A stretch of 64,000 nt of DNA, taken from the NCBI GenBank assembly GCA_006503535.1, contig QYRS01000002.1, forward strand, positions 4,712,001 to 4,776,000. Direction: 5' to 3'. A model generated the notes under the pieces. It did no database searches. It was not told the DNA's origin and saw only the letters and a program-made list of their open reading frames with translations. Shown here piece by piece: positions 24,045 through 34,611 of the stretch; position 1 is the first letter of the stretch; each line of letters opens with the position of its first letter. The stretch is from Arthrinium phaeospermum. Taxonomy: Eukaryota > Ascomycota > Sordariomycetes > Amphisphaeriales > Apiosporaceae. The position numbers and the translations under genes were made by a program.

Positions 24045-24518
24045 TGTGTAACAGAATGATGAATAAGAGTGAACTGGATCGATATCGTGTTCTATTCCAT
24101 TTCTAGTCTATGGTATATCGCAGCATCATATACTTAGCAATGAAGATGAATGTTGTCAAACGGAGTGTTCGGGTTTCAAGGCGCGCGCGAATCCTGGCAG
24201 TGCTCGGGGGTTTCCCAACCGACATTAGTAATCAATCAGCTATCAGCAATGACGTGCTCCAGTGGCCCTGATCACGTCGTCAATGGAGATAAGGGGCTGC
24301 AGCCAAACTCACCTCCAACTGCCCCCCAACCCAACAAGCATAAACCAACTGATCATGTCTGCACGCCCCAACTTTTTGGATCTCGGGTCAGGGATCATAA
24401 CTTATGCATCTATCATGCTCACGTAAACCATCTTACTGTAACTTTGATCGTCCAAGAAAAATAGCACCAACTAGCTGGCGTTGTGACCGAGCCGCAATTG
24501 CGAAGTTCGCCCAGGACC
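24045..24518. other. Intergenic, no supported gene
   Basis: 474 bases of promoter for the carrier-like gene and 3' flank of the next gene. Nothing recognisable. Confidence 0.5.
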
Positions 24519-26695
24519 CTAGTCCATATCATCGTCAACCCAGCTTCCCGGGATCCACAACGGCGCTGGATCTACATCTACAAGTTCCCAAAACTCTCCA
24601 GCGTACGACTCCGTGTTGTCGGCTGACCAGAACCGCCAATCCTCTGGGTTCGGGCCGTGAGTGATGCCAATGTAGTACAGAGTAAGGCATTCTGTGTCAA
24701 TAAGAGCACTTCTCAGTTCCCACTCCTCCACATATGCTTCCCACGCTGGCATCTCATTTTTAAACAAGAAATCCAGATCCACCCCACGGGACTGCAACAT
24801 ACCCAGGAATACCCTGACAGCTTGATTCATAGCTCTATCGAACCGGTAATGAGTTGGCTGACGCTGTCCTGTAATACGACCAAGGTGTTGCTGACTGATT
24901 CTTTGCGTTACACCCTCCAGTAACATCGACAGCCACTCGGCAAACGGGTGCTTTCGCAGGTTTCCAAATGACGTGCCCGATATATCCCGAATGAAGTCGT
25001 CAGATTTGGTGGCGAGATAAACATCTGCTAGTTCCAGCCACAACTCGGTCCAAGCCCGACTGACTGAGGTATCACCTTCGAAAGCTGCTCGGCCAAGTGA
25101 ATGCACAACACCCCGAACAGTTTTCTCCAAGCCAAACGCATTTGTTTCGGAGTCGATGGTTACCGGGTAAAGCATGATATGGCGTAACTTCTCACATTGC
25201 AGCAGACTTTTTTCTGCAAAATCCCGTAAATAATCCGTAGCTATGCTCTGAGCCACTTCAAGCCTCGAGCTAGTGAACGACTCATGGAAGAACTGGGAGT
25301 CGGGCCAGAACGTTCGTCTCAAAACTTGGAACTCATCAATTGTCCCTCTGAAATCACTCAATGATGTCTTAATAGGGAACATATCATCGAGTCGTTGTAG
25401 CAAATGCCGTCGGTGGTAAGCACTGGCGTGCTTGTTGTCCCAAGTCGTTGAAATGAAGAGAGAATATTCTTGTGCAACCCCCATGTCCGCGAGGTAATTT
25501 GCAATCTTCCAAGATCCAAGGGATACTGCTAACTGTTACTAATATCAGTATTAAACAGGTTATACTATGGTTAGTATGGATCACAACTCACAGAAAACAA
25601 ATTTTCCTCTATATTCCTAGTCCTTATTGCCAGCTTTCTGTTTTGCTCTATTAGCCCCTTAGCATTCCAAATGAAACGGTCTCGAATAGCAAGATCTCGA
25701 GATTGAAGGGAAAGTCTCAGTCCATCGACATCATCTTGAGTCATGATTCGATGAATTTGAACGCCCAGATCCGAATCCAGCTCTCTCGCGCTGTATGGTA
25801 TCAGAATATGGTTCCAGCCCATCGAACTTTTGTAGAGGAATGATTCGAGCGCTCTTTCTGAAAGCCACCGGGGAAAGCGAAGTCTGCATCGGTATTGAAT
25901 TGTCTCCCCGTGTTGTTCTGCTTCAGTATTTGCGGTGGTGATATGGTTCGGGGTTTGAAATCGAATGGAGCCGGTGAGCCATTCGCGACCTATTGTTGTA
26001 GTCGGGTGGAATAACCCCTGGCGATTTATAAATTTCATGTCTGTTCTCGGAACCGTTTGGCATCCTTCCAGAGGCCCGCAGCTCTCTTTGACAGTCCCGT
26101 ATTTGGTTCCCAGCGATTGGTCCGCTTTTCGAGCGATATCAAGACTACCAATCACTTCTGCCGCAATAATGCTAGGCTGAGACTGCTGTAATTGACTTTC
26201 TCTTGGTCAGCAAAGGGAGTTCGAAATGGAACCAGCCGACTCGTGCAATTCTCACATGAGCTCGTTTTGTCGGCAGAGGCTGGTCAGCTGCAAAGCCAGC
26301 ATAAGCATCTGCATGGACGCCTGCATCCGCTTCTCGTGCCTTGCGAGAGTGCTTTTCTGCAGCGCAGCCTGGAGTGAGCGAATTCGACGGTTGAACCCTT
26401 GGGAGGATTGGACCTGATTTGACAGCTCGGTTGCCAATATGTTTAACTCCAGAGCGGCTTGCCGGCATTGCTCGGTAGCGGCAAGGAGTGCCCTGTTGCT
26501 GATCGATGGACCATGATCAATCTCGGCTAGCAGGGGTGCTAGTACTTGTATCTGCCCGAGATGACGTTGCAGGTCATCGGGAACATCTCGGACATCATCA
26601 AGTAAAGTCTTAATGCGGAATCCCGTTTTGATGATGCTTCCGGTGAACTGGGCAATGCTTATGCCGGACGCTACTGCGCCCAAAATTTCAGCCAT
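24519..26695 (-). CDS. Protein with fungal STAND-type N-terminal domain, no NACHT
   Basis: Exons are 26695-26256, 26171-25592 and 25532-24519 (introns 84 and 59 nt), encoding 677 aa. The N-terminus MAEILGAVASGISIAQFTGSI...DDVRDVPDDLQ matches the helical domain found at the front of many fungal STAND/NLR proteins (Fungal_N or SesA-like, Pfam names from memory). No P-loop, Walker B or repeat domain follows. The remaining 500 residues are unfamiliar, with SFTSSRLEVAQSIATDYLRDF and Trp/Asp-rich segments near the end. Such N-terminal-domain-only proteins can act as partners of nearby NLRs; a NACHT-ankyrin gene lies 5 kb away. The exon 1-2 junction was chosen to give NELIIIAAEVIGSLDIARKA, because the nearer AG sites break the frame. 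Confidence 0.82.
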
Positions 26696-27393
26696 TTTGG
26701 CCAGCACAGCTGCACCAGATGTGTTTTTCAGACAGATGGAGGCGGGTTGGAAAAGTAAGAGGTAAAGTTCTGCCTCAATCACTTACTACAGGCGAAAGCC
26801 TTTTGGCGGGGTGAGGCGCAGCAAGCCCATGATGGATGGGTGTTTACAGCAGCATGCATGCATCGCCGCATGCTACGTGGCTGACGGCTGGCCAGCGACC
26901 AATAAGGGCCTGAACCACTCCTCCAAGTCAGTAAGTCTGCGTCCAAGGCATCTAGCGAGGCAATCAAGCATCCCACATCTCTATTTGGCCATTTCGGGTG
27001 AATAGGGGCAGCTCTCTCTATCGAATGGGATTTAGTACGGCCGTACGTGAGTACGGGTACAGTGAGTGATATATTCTGTTGCATGCTTCCTTCTATATAA
27101 TACGAGTGATGCGCGACCACCATGACTCTATATTTGAAGCGTCGATGATTCGTGCGCACGGAATGCCCCTTTTGGGCAATGCCGGCAACCCCTAAGCTGG
27201 ATATACCAACAATTTCCTATGCGGATATGTGAGCATGAAATGATATGACATGCAGTTATAACCCGATATGTACATTAGGCAAGGTTATATGGCGAGCGCC
27301 GCCCGTTTTAAGCTTGTCCGTCCAAGTCCAGCTTTCTTTTTCATACCTAACATGCACTCTCTATTCAGAGAAGAGCTTAAAGCCGACGTAGTA
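26696..27393. other. Intergenic, no supported gene
   Basis: About 700 bases, AT-rich around 27050-27300, between two minus-strand genes. Nothing recognisable. Confidence 0.5.
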
Positions 27394-28743
27394 TTAATGA
27401 TCGGTATTGGCCTGAGGATCCGACGTGTCAGTCGCTCTCCCCTTTTTCCTTCGGGGCTCTCGTGGTGGTGCGCGCGGAACCAGTCCAGTAGTCCGACGAC
27501 TGTCCGAACTAGAGAGCGCCATTCTCTTTTGCCTGCCGGCGGGCTGTGGAGCTGATTCCCTCTGTGAAAGAGGTAGAGGTGCGCCAAGTAGCCACCAAGA
27601 CGAGAAAGGCCGAGCTCTGCTGCGCGTTTCGTCCACCAGCCGCATCCCGCTTGATTCCGCCAGGAGTGTGGCGTCGGTGCTCCCGCCGCCTTGATGGAAG
27701 GTAATGGGCGTTCTTGTAACCCCGGCTGGCAGCTCTCTCTGCATAATGACCGGAAACTTCACGCCTTCCAGCTCCAGTATCGACGGGCCGTCATTGTTAT
27801 TGTCGTCGTCGTCGGCTCTTCCATAAAACTGCCGCATTTCCGTGACCCGCGCCTCGGTGAAACAACGCTGTCTCACGCCGTCGGCACGCCACCAGGCAAA
27901 TGCGGTCAACCAGCCGGACAGGATGACGGTCTCGCCGGACCCTTCCTCGCCGGCTGTGTGGCAAGCGCGCATCCAGAAGTCGCGTACATCAGCGTCGTCC
28001 GGCCGATCGAAGCTGCCCACCATGCGGCCGATGGCTACCCCCAGGTATCGCGACCACTGACGCAGCGAGTCCGCGTCCTCTTCGTCGAGGCAAGTGGCGA
28101 ACTCGGCGAGCCGGGCGACGCCAGCGGTTAGGGCGACCCAGTCGCTGCGCTCGCCGTGCAGGGTAACAGATGGGAACCCACAGTCCATCATCACTTCGTA
28201 CCGAAAGTACTGCCGGATCGTGCCCAGGAAAACGGCGGCCGCGACGGTCCGGTCGTGGGGGAGGGTCGTGGTAAAGACCGGAAGCAGCCAGTCAGCCAGG
28301 CCCGGATCGACCAGCCGGTCCCGCGCCAGGCCGACGAATCTCTCGGTCAAGAAGGCCACGTCGATGTCTCTGATGGCCTTGGTGTCCCCGTACTCAACGA
28401 CCAGGCGCTGCTGGCCTTGGTGGGCTACGAAATGGGGGCGTAGGGCTTCGGCGCGGCCCGGGCCGTTGACAAAGAAGCTGAGCTGCGTCAGAACCCCGAG
28501 CCAGACGTCGTCCGGCCGCAGCTCCAGGTGCATATCCTGCTTCCAGGCGCGCAGGATCGTTTCGATGAAGCCGCTCTGGTAGGGAACCACGGCGCCGTGG
28601 TCGGCCTCGGAAACCGATGTGCTGAACACCTCCCGGTGGCTGTCACAGCTTGATGTCTTGTCGAGCAAGGTCCACCCATCAGCGGCAGGGCTGTGACGGC
28701 TGGTTCCCGCAGGACCAGGTTTAGGGCGGATAATGACGGGCAT
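27394..28743 (-). CDS. DUF4419 domain protein
   Basis: A single-exon gene encoding 449 aa. The segment SGFIETILRAWKQDMHLELRPDDVWLGVLTQLSFFVN followed by RPHFVAHQGQ is the characteristic start of the DUF4419 family. The rest of the domain (DRTVAAAVFLGTIRQYFRYEVMMDCGFPSVTLHG, SGWLTAFAWW) runs to about residue 390. The function of DUF4419 is unknown; no catalytic motif is evident. The last 50 residues are basic, Arg/Pro/Ser-rich and probably disordered. The start at 28743 follows an untranslated stretch with no in-frame upstream ATG that I can support. Confidence 0.85.
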   Translation of the reverse strand: MPVIIRPKPGPAGTSRHSPAADGWTLLDKTSSCDSHREVFSTSVSEADHGAVVPYQSGFIETILRAWKQDMHLELRPDDVWLGVLTQLSFFVNGPGRAEALRPHFVAHQGQQRLVVEYGDTKAIRDIDVAFLTERFVGLARDRLVDPGLADWLLPVFTTTLPHDRTVAAAVFLGTIRQYFRYEVMMDCGFPSVTLHGERSDWVALTAGVARLAEFATCLDEEDADSLRQWSRYLGVAIGRMVGSFDRPDDADVRDFWMRACHTAGEEGSGETVILSGWLTAFAWWRADGVRQRCFTEARVTEMRQFYGRADDDDNNNDGPSILELEGVKFPVIMQRELPAGVTRTPITFHQGGGSTDATLLAESSGMRLVDETRSRARPFSSWWLLGAPLPLSQRESAPQPAGRQKRMALSSSDSRRTTGLVPRAPPREPRRKKGRATDTSDPQANTDH

Positions 28744-29497
28744 GCTGACGTGTGCAGCTTTGGAAGGATGCCATTTACTGAGTCAGTCAAACTAATGGGA
28801 TGATGGTCAGGAAGTAAAAGTGAAGGTGGCGTGAGGATATTTATCCCCTCCAGCCTCGACTGTTAACCATACGATGACCTTTCCAGCCCGTCGGGTCAGA
28901 TTAGAGTGGACCGAGGACAGCCGTCTGCTCCTATAGTACCTTAGAGAGGCACGGGACCCCACAAAGTCAGATATGTACCGTGAAATAATACCAAGTGCTA
29001 CGGGTAATTTCTTTATCTGCATGAAGTAGCCAAGTCAGGTCTTACACGCGCTATATAATAAATCTTTCGTTACCTCGCAGGGGTTAAATTATGCCTAATA
29101 CTTCGTAGGTTTGCAAGCGAATATGGATCTCTTCATCTGAAAGATGAGATCTAATAGAATCGCGGATAAAACGACAGGGGTCCTCGATGTTTCAGTGACA
29201 TGTCCATTTTCGGCCAGCGTAGGCTGGGGTAGGTCGTGCCCAGACTCCACCATCTCGTCTCAAGCTGCACTTTGAAACATGTTTGGGAATACCAGAGGAA
29301 ACCTGGACACTCATAAAGAGAACAACGTCGCCGTCGATAAATGCATTCAGTTCGGGTTTTTTTCTGTAATCACTGTTTGACAGTTTCAGCCGTTTCCAAA
29401 CGACTTACCATACCCTACGAAAACATCTGCACCGCTACATTGGATATCACGGTACTACTTACCAAAGACACACAGATCTTCTCACTCTATATCAGCA
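28744..29497. other. Intergenic, no supported gene
   Basis: About 750 bases between divergent genes (DUF4419 and UstYa-like), presumably both promoters. Confidence 0.5.
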
Positions 29498-30664
29498 ATG
29501 GCAGACCGCGAAGAGTTGCTGTCTGGGACGACGATGGACGACGACCAGGAAAAGTACGAATGGTCCAGAGCGGCCGCAGCACAGAGCGCAAAGTGGTCCG
29601 AAAGACGGACCTGCCTCACAACGCTGCAGTCCGTCTCCTGGCTCGTCAACATGGTCCTCCTCACAGTCAACACTATCGGGTTACTCGTGCTTCTCCGCTA
29701 CGCCGGTGCCGGGCTGTCTATGGGCGGCGCGTCCTCGATACAGGTGGGCGGTGATTACACGAATGCGGGTCCAACTTGTACGTGATGCCTCCCTCACCAT
29801 GCCTTGGATCATTGACTTGGAAAGGACTATGAGTGCTTCAACTAATGCCGAAGTAATATTATAGTCTCGACAGTGATCCAGAAATGGAATGCGGACCCGG
29901 ACTTCACGCCTCTGACGGCGTCCGAGTTCCTGAAGCCCAAGACTCAAGCCAAGTGGGAGTCACTCATACCAAGTGAGAAACCAGCTCATCCGATAATGTC
30001 TACCCATATCCAAGTGATAACTGACTTATACAACTCTTTCTGTAGCTGGCTCCGACTTTGGTGAAGATGGGAAAGTGTATAACACGACCTCGGTAACCCA
30101 TCAAATACACTGTGTGGTAAGTGAACCCAATGCTTCTCCTCATGGCCCGTTACAAGGCTTTGAACACTTCGTAAAACACCAGAGCTGACCAAGAAAACAC
30201 CCCGGGCAGTACATCATGGGCAAGATCTTCTCCAGCGTTCTGACCAACTCCACCGCGATCGGGATCCCCTCGGACTACGAGGCCCACTTCCTGCACTGCG
30301 TCGACTACATGCGCCAGGCCGCCATGTGCGCAGGGGACGTCACCCTCGAGCCCCGGGACGAGAACGGCAGCCCGGGGCCCGTGACTCTGGAGAATGCTTT
30401 CAATGGATATCACGGTAAGCCAGTTCCGATCGATGACGACGATGGACATTGTCGAGGGAAGAAAAGCATGCTAACAGGGAGTGACTTCTTCGTGTTACAG
30501 TGTGCAAAAACTATGGCCAAGTCAAGAACTATCTCGAAGGTACGTTTTGCTTCGCGGCTGATTCCCACCCATATATGGGAGGATCTTATGAGCTAACCAA
30601 CCATCGATTTGTGTTAGAACAAGTAAAAACGGGCGCACGACACATCTTGCCTATCGACGATTAG
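29498..30664 (+). CDS. UstYa-like protein (DUF3328), putative oxidase
   Basis: Six exons: 29498-29777, 29865-29972, 30046-30116, 30210-30414, 30501-30539 and 30618-30664 (introns 73-93 nt), encoding 249 aa. A cytosolic N-terminus is followed by one membrane helix (LVNMVLLTVNTIGLLVLLRY, about 49-68). The lumenal part carries the two HxxHC motifs that define the family: HQIHC (about 148-152) and HFLHC (about 179-183). The end YLEEQVKTGARHILPIDD is natural. UstYa homologues catalyse oxidative cyclisation of ribosomal peptides (ustiloxin, dikaritins) and other tailoring steps. I found no repeat-type precursor peptide gene in the window, so its substrate and cluster are unknown. Confidence 0.92.
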
Positions 30665-31098
30665 GCTCCCGTTCATATTTTCGGGGACCATCAGAGCTTA
30701 AACAGCTCGACTCCCCCATTGGGAATGTGGAGGTGTATAGACGGCATGGCGATCGAAAGTTCTGGCAATAAGGTAGCTAGCTCATGCGAGGTGAGAAACT
30801 GGTTGTTCCTCCTTAAACCAAGCAAATACCATGACAGCGTGCATATCAGCGAGGCTCGGGAAGAGTGAGGTATATATCTGTGATGTAATTACAGTTCGCT
30901 CTGTCAAAGAGCATATCCCTCCTATTGTACAGTAACCCGCGAGAACCAAGAACAAAACAAACCCAACCAAAATAGCCAAAAAGATAAGCGCAAGTAAAAT
31001 AACGAAAAGGAAAACAAGACAAGAACGCTGCTTAGATTCGAAACTCGATGGTATCCTGGGTATCACATGCATCATGAAAATCACTGGCAAAATCATCA
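30665..31098. other. Short gap between converging genes
   Basis: 434 bases between the 3' ends of the UstYa-like gene and the first PD-(D/E)XK-like gene. A hydrophobic minus-strand frame (31102-30782) is judged to be 3' UTR by chance. Confidence 0.45.
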
Positions 31099-32877
31099 TC
31101 ATAGCCTTCGATCATAAGCATCAGGAAACTGCCTGCGCACATCACCACCGCGGCGCGCGTCACGCGACGGCGGGTTGAGTCTCTGCGGCGCGTAGTTGGC
31201 GGGCCTCGGGGGCGAGCCGCTGGGCCTCTGCGGCGGCGGCGCGTATCTGCCGTCGTGGCCGGGGCCCGCCGGGGGTCTGGACTGCGCATTCCCCGGGCGG
31301 CTCTCGGGCGGCCTGGGACTCCTGTCCCGGCCGACCCTGGACCCGGCGCCGGAGCTGGCGCGAGAGCCGCCGCCGCCGCCAGCATACGAGCCGGATTGGT
31401 AGCTCCTCGTGTCCGAAGCGGCAGACGGCGACTGGTACCCGGCCTGTCGGGCAGGAAGCGGGCCCGTCGGCGCGGGTCGGTCATTGCGATCCGACTGCGT
31501 TCTGCTGCTGCTGACTCGCGAGGCCACTGAGGGGGGACCAGCCTGGGAAATTGCTGGGCGCTTGGAGGAAGGGGTGCCACCGGTCGAAGGTGGGGGTCTC
31601 TGACGTGCTTGAGCAGAGGCGCGTTTCCGGTCTTCCTCGAGCAGGAAATCAAAGGCCTCCTGGATCTCACGGAGACGCGGCCCTTTGCCCCAGTCCAGGA
31701 TGTTTTTGACGTAGCGCCTGAAGAGCACATACTTCTCTGGGTTCTCCAGATCAAAACGGTAGTCTACGTCTCGCATGTAGTACTTCAGCTTGTCGCTGCT
31801 CCAAGATACATATAAGCTAGCCATGCCCTGGTCCATGGCGATGCTGAAGGTTGTGTTATCGACCGTCTTGGCGTTGGGATACTGCCGCAACAGGCGATTG
31901 AGTCGTTCGGCGGTTTCGACGCACGTGGCGGAACCGCCGAGACACTGGTTCGTCGCGACCCACGGATTGCCGTTGACGGGCCCGGCTCCCTTGAACTCAA
32001 TGACGAAGAAGGGGAACGACAGGTCGCCGCTGCTGGCAGTCTCGCCCATCGGCGGTGTCAGCTTCTGGCCGGCCACACGATCGGACTCGGAAAACTTCGT
32101 GAACTCGGGCTTCGTCGTATACCCGTACACCAAATCCGGGATTGGCTTCGACACGTTATTAGGGCTCGGGCCGTTGGGGACGCAGTGTTGAAACGTGGGT
32201 TTAGCCCGGAATGCCAGACCATCCTTGCATACACGCTTGCCCCCTGGAAACAAGTCGTCCTTGAAGTGGTCCTCGACCTCGGCTTCAGTGGCGCCATGAA
32301 ACTGCAAGCTTTGGAGAAACGCCATCTCCTGCTTGGCCTCCTCGGGGGTCGGCTCGGGCGATGTTCGGGGCTTTCCGATGGTATTGCAAAGAGCAGACAC
32401 GTGCGCCGGCAAGGGTGTCTTGCGGGGCAGCATCTCGATCCCATTCTCCATCAGATTCACGCGCCTGTAGTCTTGTCGCTCAACCTGTCTCCCGGTGGAT
32501 GCGGTGCTCTGATAAGTCCCTGTAGATGCGACTGTGGGTGGGCGAGACACACCCGAAATAACACTGGGCGCCGATGGCGCCGATTGCGCCGGGGTATCAT
32601 ATCCTCCTGCAGCGCTACTGCCATCACTCTTACTTTTCCCCTTCCCCTTGTCTCTCTTCAACTTCCCGAACATGTCCGGGTCAGATGGGCTATCAGGGGG
32701 TAACTGGCTCAGCCAGTCCGTGACGCGGCTGGAGAGGCTCTCGGAACAGTAACAGGCCCGCTTGGAGGGTGTATCGTGGTCGCTACGCTCTGCGTCCGAA
32801 AGAAAAGTATCAAGGGAGCGCCTCCTGTTCATAGTCATGTTCCCAGACTCCTCTTCGACGGGACAGAAGTCGCCCAT
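31099..32877 (-). CDS. Fungal PD-(D/E)XK-like protein (DUF7924-like), intact motif
   Basis: A single-exon gene of 592 aa. The central region has a PD-(D/E)XK-like signature: IPDLVYGY (Asp about 248), then a strand with VIEFKG (Glu about 294, Lys about 296), then ATNQCLGGSA, where Gln sits in the following helix. This is the order seen in nuclease-like folds. I believe the family is the one catalogued as DUF7924, but that name is from memory. The N-terminal 200 residues are Ser/Pro-rich with a basic patch (KLKRDKGKGKSKS). The C-terminal 150 residues are Arg/Gly/Pro-rich and likely disordered or nucleic-acid binding. A nuclease activity is inference only. A diverged paralogue lies 0.8 kb upstream on the same strand. 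Confidence 0.8.
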   Translation of the reverse strand: MGDFCPVEEESGNMTMNRRRSLDTFLSDAERSDHDTPSKRACYCSESLSSRVTDWLSQLPPDSPSDPDMFGKLKRDKGKGKSKSDGSSAAGGYDTPAQSAPSAPSVISGVSRPPTVASTGTYQSTASTGRQVERQDYRRVNLMENGIEMLPRKTPLPAHVSALCNTIGKPRTSPEPTPEEAKQEMAFLQSLQFHGATEAEVEDHFKDDLFPGGKRVCKDGLAFRAKPTFQHCVPNGPSPNNVSKPIPDLVYGYTTKPEFTKFSESDRVAGQKLTPPMGETASSGDLSFPFFVIEFKGAGPVNGNPWVATNQCLGGSATCVETAERLNRLLRQYPNAKTVDNTTFSIAMDQGMASLYVSWSSDKLKYYMRDVDYRFDLENPEKYVLFRRYVKNILDWGKGPRLREIQEAFDFLLEEDRKRASAQARQRPPPSTGGTPSSKRPAISQAGPPSVASRVSSSRTQSDRNDRPAPTGPLPARQAGYQSPSAASDTRSYQSGSYAGGGGGSRASSGAGSRVGRDRSPRPPESRPGNAQSRPPAGPGHDGRYAPPPQRPSGSPPRPANYAPQRLNPPSRDARRGGDVRRQFPDAYDRRL

Positions 32878-33687
32878 TTTGTACAGACGTTCAGCGAAGT
32901 GTTGTTGGTTGTTGGCAGTTGGATGGAATGCGGTCTCGTTCGGCGGCGGCGATAGATGAAACGGGTCAATCGAACGTGTCCCGGGGTCCCATCCCCATGG
33001 TTGCCATGCTATTGGCTATAATTCCGATGTTGGATGGTTCGCATGCGCCTTCGTTTGCGGGCCAGAGGGGCGCAGAGGCTGTCGTGGCCATTCAGTCGTT
33101 CTTATCGGGTTCTAAAGGGAGGGAAGGTCAGCGGTTGCGACCGAGAAATGCGACCGGGCCTAAGTCCAGCCAGAGCTAGTGGTGGGGTAGAGCCACTTGC
33201 CGCGCGCTAACCCGCCTACCCGCCCACCCGCCAGATTGGTTCTGATGAAACCCACCTGCCACCCGAAGACTGTGGCCGGGAAGTAGGTGACCAGACCATG
33301 GAGATACATTACGTGTAAACACTTTTTGAAAGTAACCGCCAGTTACTCCGTATCCATTACTTAATTAATGTATGACCCGTAACTAGCATTTAAAGTAGCA
33401 ACGACGGAATCGCTGACGACGCGCGACCATTGGATCTGTTAGAGAGATCTGATTGGTCTGACTACTGAAGATAACAACAGGACAAATCGTAGATTTCACA
33501 TTATTAGGTAAGTACGGGAGCCATTTCAAACGACACCAATATCTTTTCAACTATATATAGGTTCGCGTGTAGCGCGCAGTGAGCAATCACGGAGACTAGC
33601 TGTGACCCCAGCCTTCAAGCTTGTGTATGTACTTACATGTACTTACATGTTCATTCAGACTTACCTCTCTGGGGTGCGGGCCGGGAC
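32878..33687. other. Intergenic, no supported gene
   Basis: About 810 bases between two paralogous minus-strand genes. It contains a short direct repeat (TGTACTTACA twice, 33630-33652). No gene. Confidence 0.5.
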
Positions 33688-34611
33688 CTAGCAGCTCTCA
33701 GAAACGGCCATCATCTTCTGGTCTTGCTCGTGGATGAAGTCAAGCGCCTTCTGGATCTCCTGGAGGCGCTCTCCTTTCCCCCACTCGAGTACGTTCTCGA
33801 TCCTGTGACGGAGTTTGAGCCACCCCTCCGACTTCTCCAGGTCGAACTGGTCGACCTCCCTAGTGTTGTAACGAGCCCCGCCCTCATTCGCATCATCGGC
33901 CTCGCTCCATGCTGCGTAGAAGTGACCTACCAATTGATTTACCACGAAAGTAAAACTCATCTCGGGCACCAGGGGAGGATCTGGATACCGTCGCAGGACG
34001 TCATTCAATCCGCGCACCACCTTGACACAGCTGGAAGCGTCCCCCAGCATCCGGTTCTCCGCGACCCAGTGGCTGTCCCCCTCGGAACCCACTCCGAATA
34101 CCTCAACGACCAGGAATGGGAGGGTGAGGTCGGCCGATCCGCTGACGCATCCCCTCTGGGGTGTCATCTTCCCAAGTGCCTCCCACTGGGTTTCCGAGAA
34201 GGGCATGCGGCCGTCGTGCGTATCGTATCCGTATGTGAAATCCGGCTGCGGTGTCTCAATTATGTAACGTCCAGTCGAGCGACCTGGCACACACTCTCTT
34301 TTGAACAATGTTCTCAATTGCACCGTTAAGCCGGTACCATCAGGGACTGTACCCAGCTCGGTCACAAACATCTCTGGTATCGGCTCAGGCGGGCAGCTCG
34401 ATATAGCAGTTGTAACGCTTCCTGTAACCGGGGCGGGTTCTTCTGGGCCTGTGCAAGTTGTATCTGGATCTTCGGGAGCGACTTGGCTTGGCCAGTCGGT
34501 CCCGCAACTGGTCATGTTCTCTGGGCAAGATGGAAGCTTTGCTGAACCTTGATGATTCTCGCCGTCTGGGAGGACATGGTCAAAAGAGCGGTTTTTCGTT
34601 CCTTGACTCAT
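33688..34611 (-). CDS. Diverged paralogue of the PD-(D/E)XK-like protein, lysine lost
   Basis: A single exon of 307 aa from the ATG at 34611; an in-frame ATG at 34695 would add 28 residues. It aligns by eye with the neighbour at 31.1-32.9 kb: QPDFTYGYD, then LTLPFLVVEVFG, WVAENRMLG, SCVKVVRGLNDVLRRYPD, and the shared end NVLEWGKGERLQEIQKALDF. In the key strand the neighbour's E-F-K becomes E-V-F, so the putative catalytic lysine is replaced by Phe. The Gln in the next helix becomes Arg. If the fold is nuclease-like, this copy should be inactive and may be a regulator or a decaying duplicate. The disordered flanks of the neighbour are shortened or absent here. Confidence 0.8.
   Translation of the reverse strand: MSQGTKNRSFDHVLPDGENHQGSAKLPSCPENMTSCGTDWPSQVAPEDPDTTCTGPEEPAPVTGSVTTAISSCPPEPIPEMFVTELGTVPDGTGLTVQLRTLFKRECVPGRSTGRYIIETPQPDFTYGYDTHDGRMPFSETQWEALGKMTPQRGCVSGSADLTLPFLVVEVFGVGSEGDSHWVAENRMLGDASSCVKVVRGLNDVLRRYPDPPLVPEMSFTFVVNQLVGHFYAAWSEADDANEGGARYNTREVDQFDLEKSEGWLKLRHRIENVLEWGKGERLQEIQKALDFIHEQDQKMMAVSESC

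Noticed and set aside
30782..31102. Minus-strand hydrophobic 106-residue frame resembling a membrane protein
   Set aside because: It lies in the 3' gap of converging genes, has poor third-position bias and no family match; hydrophobicity comes from AT-rich sequence.
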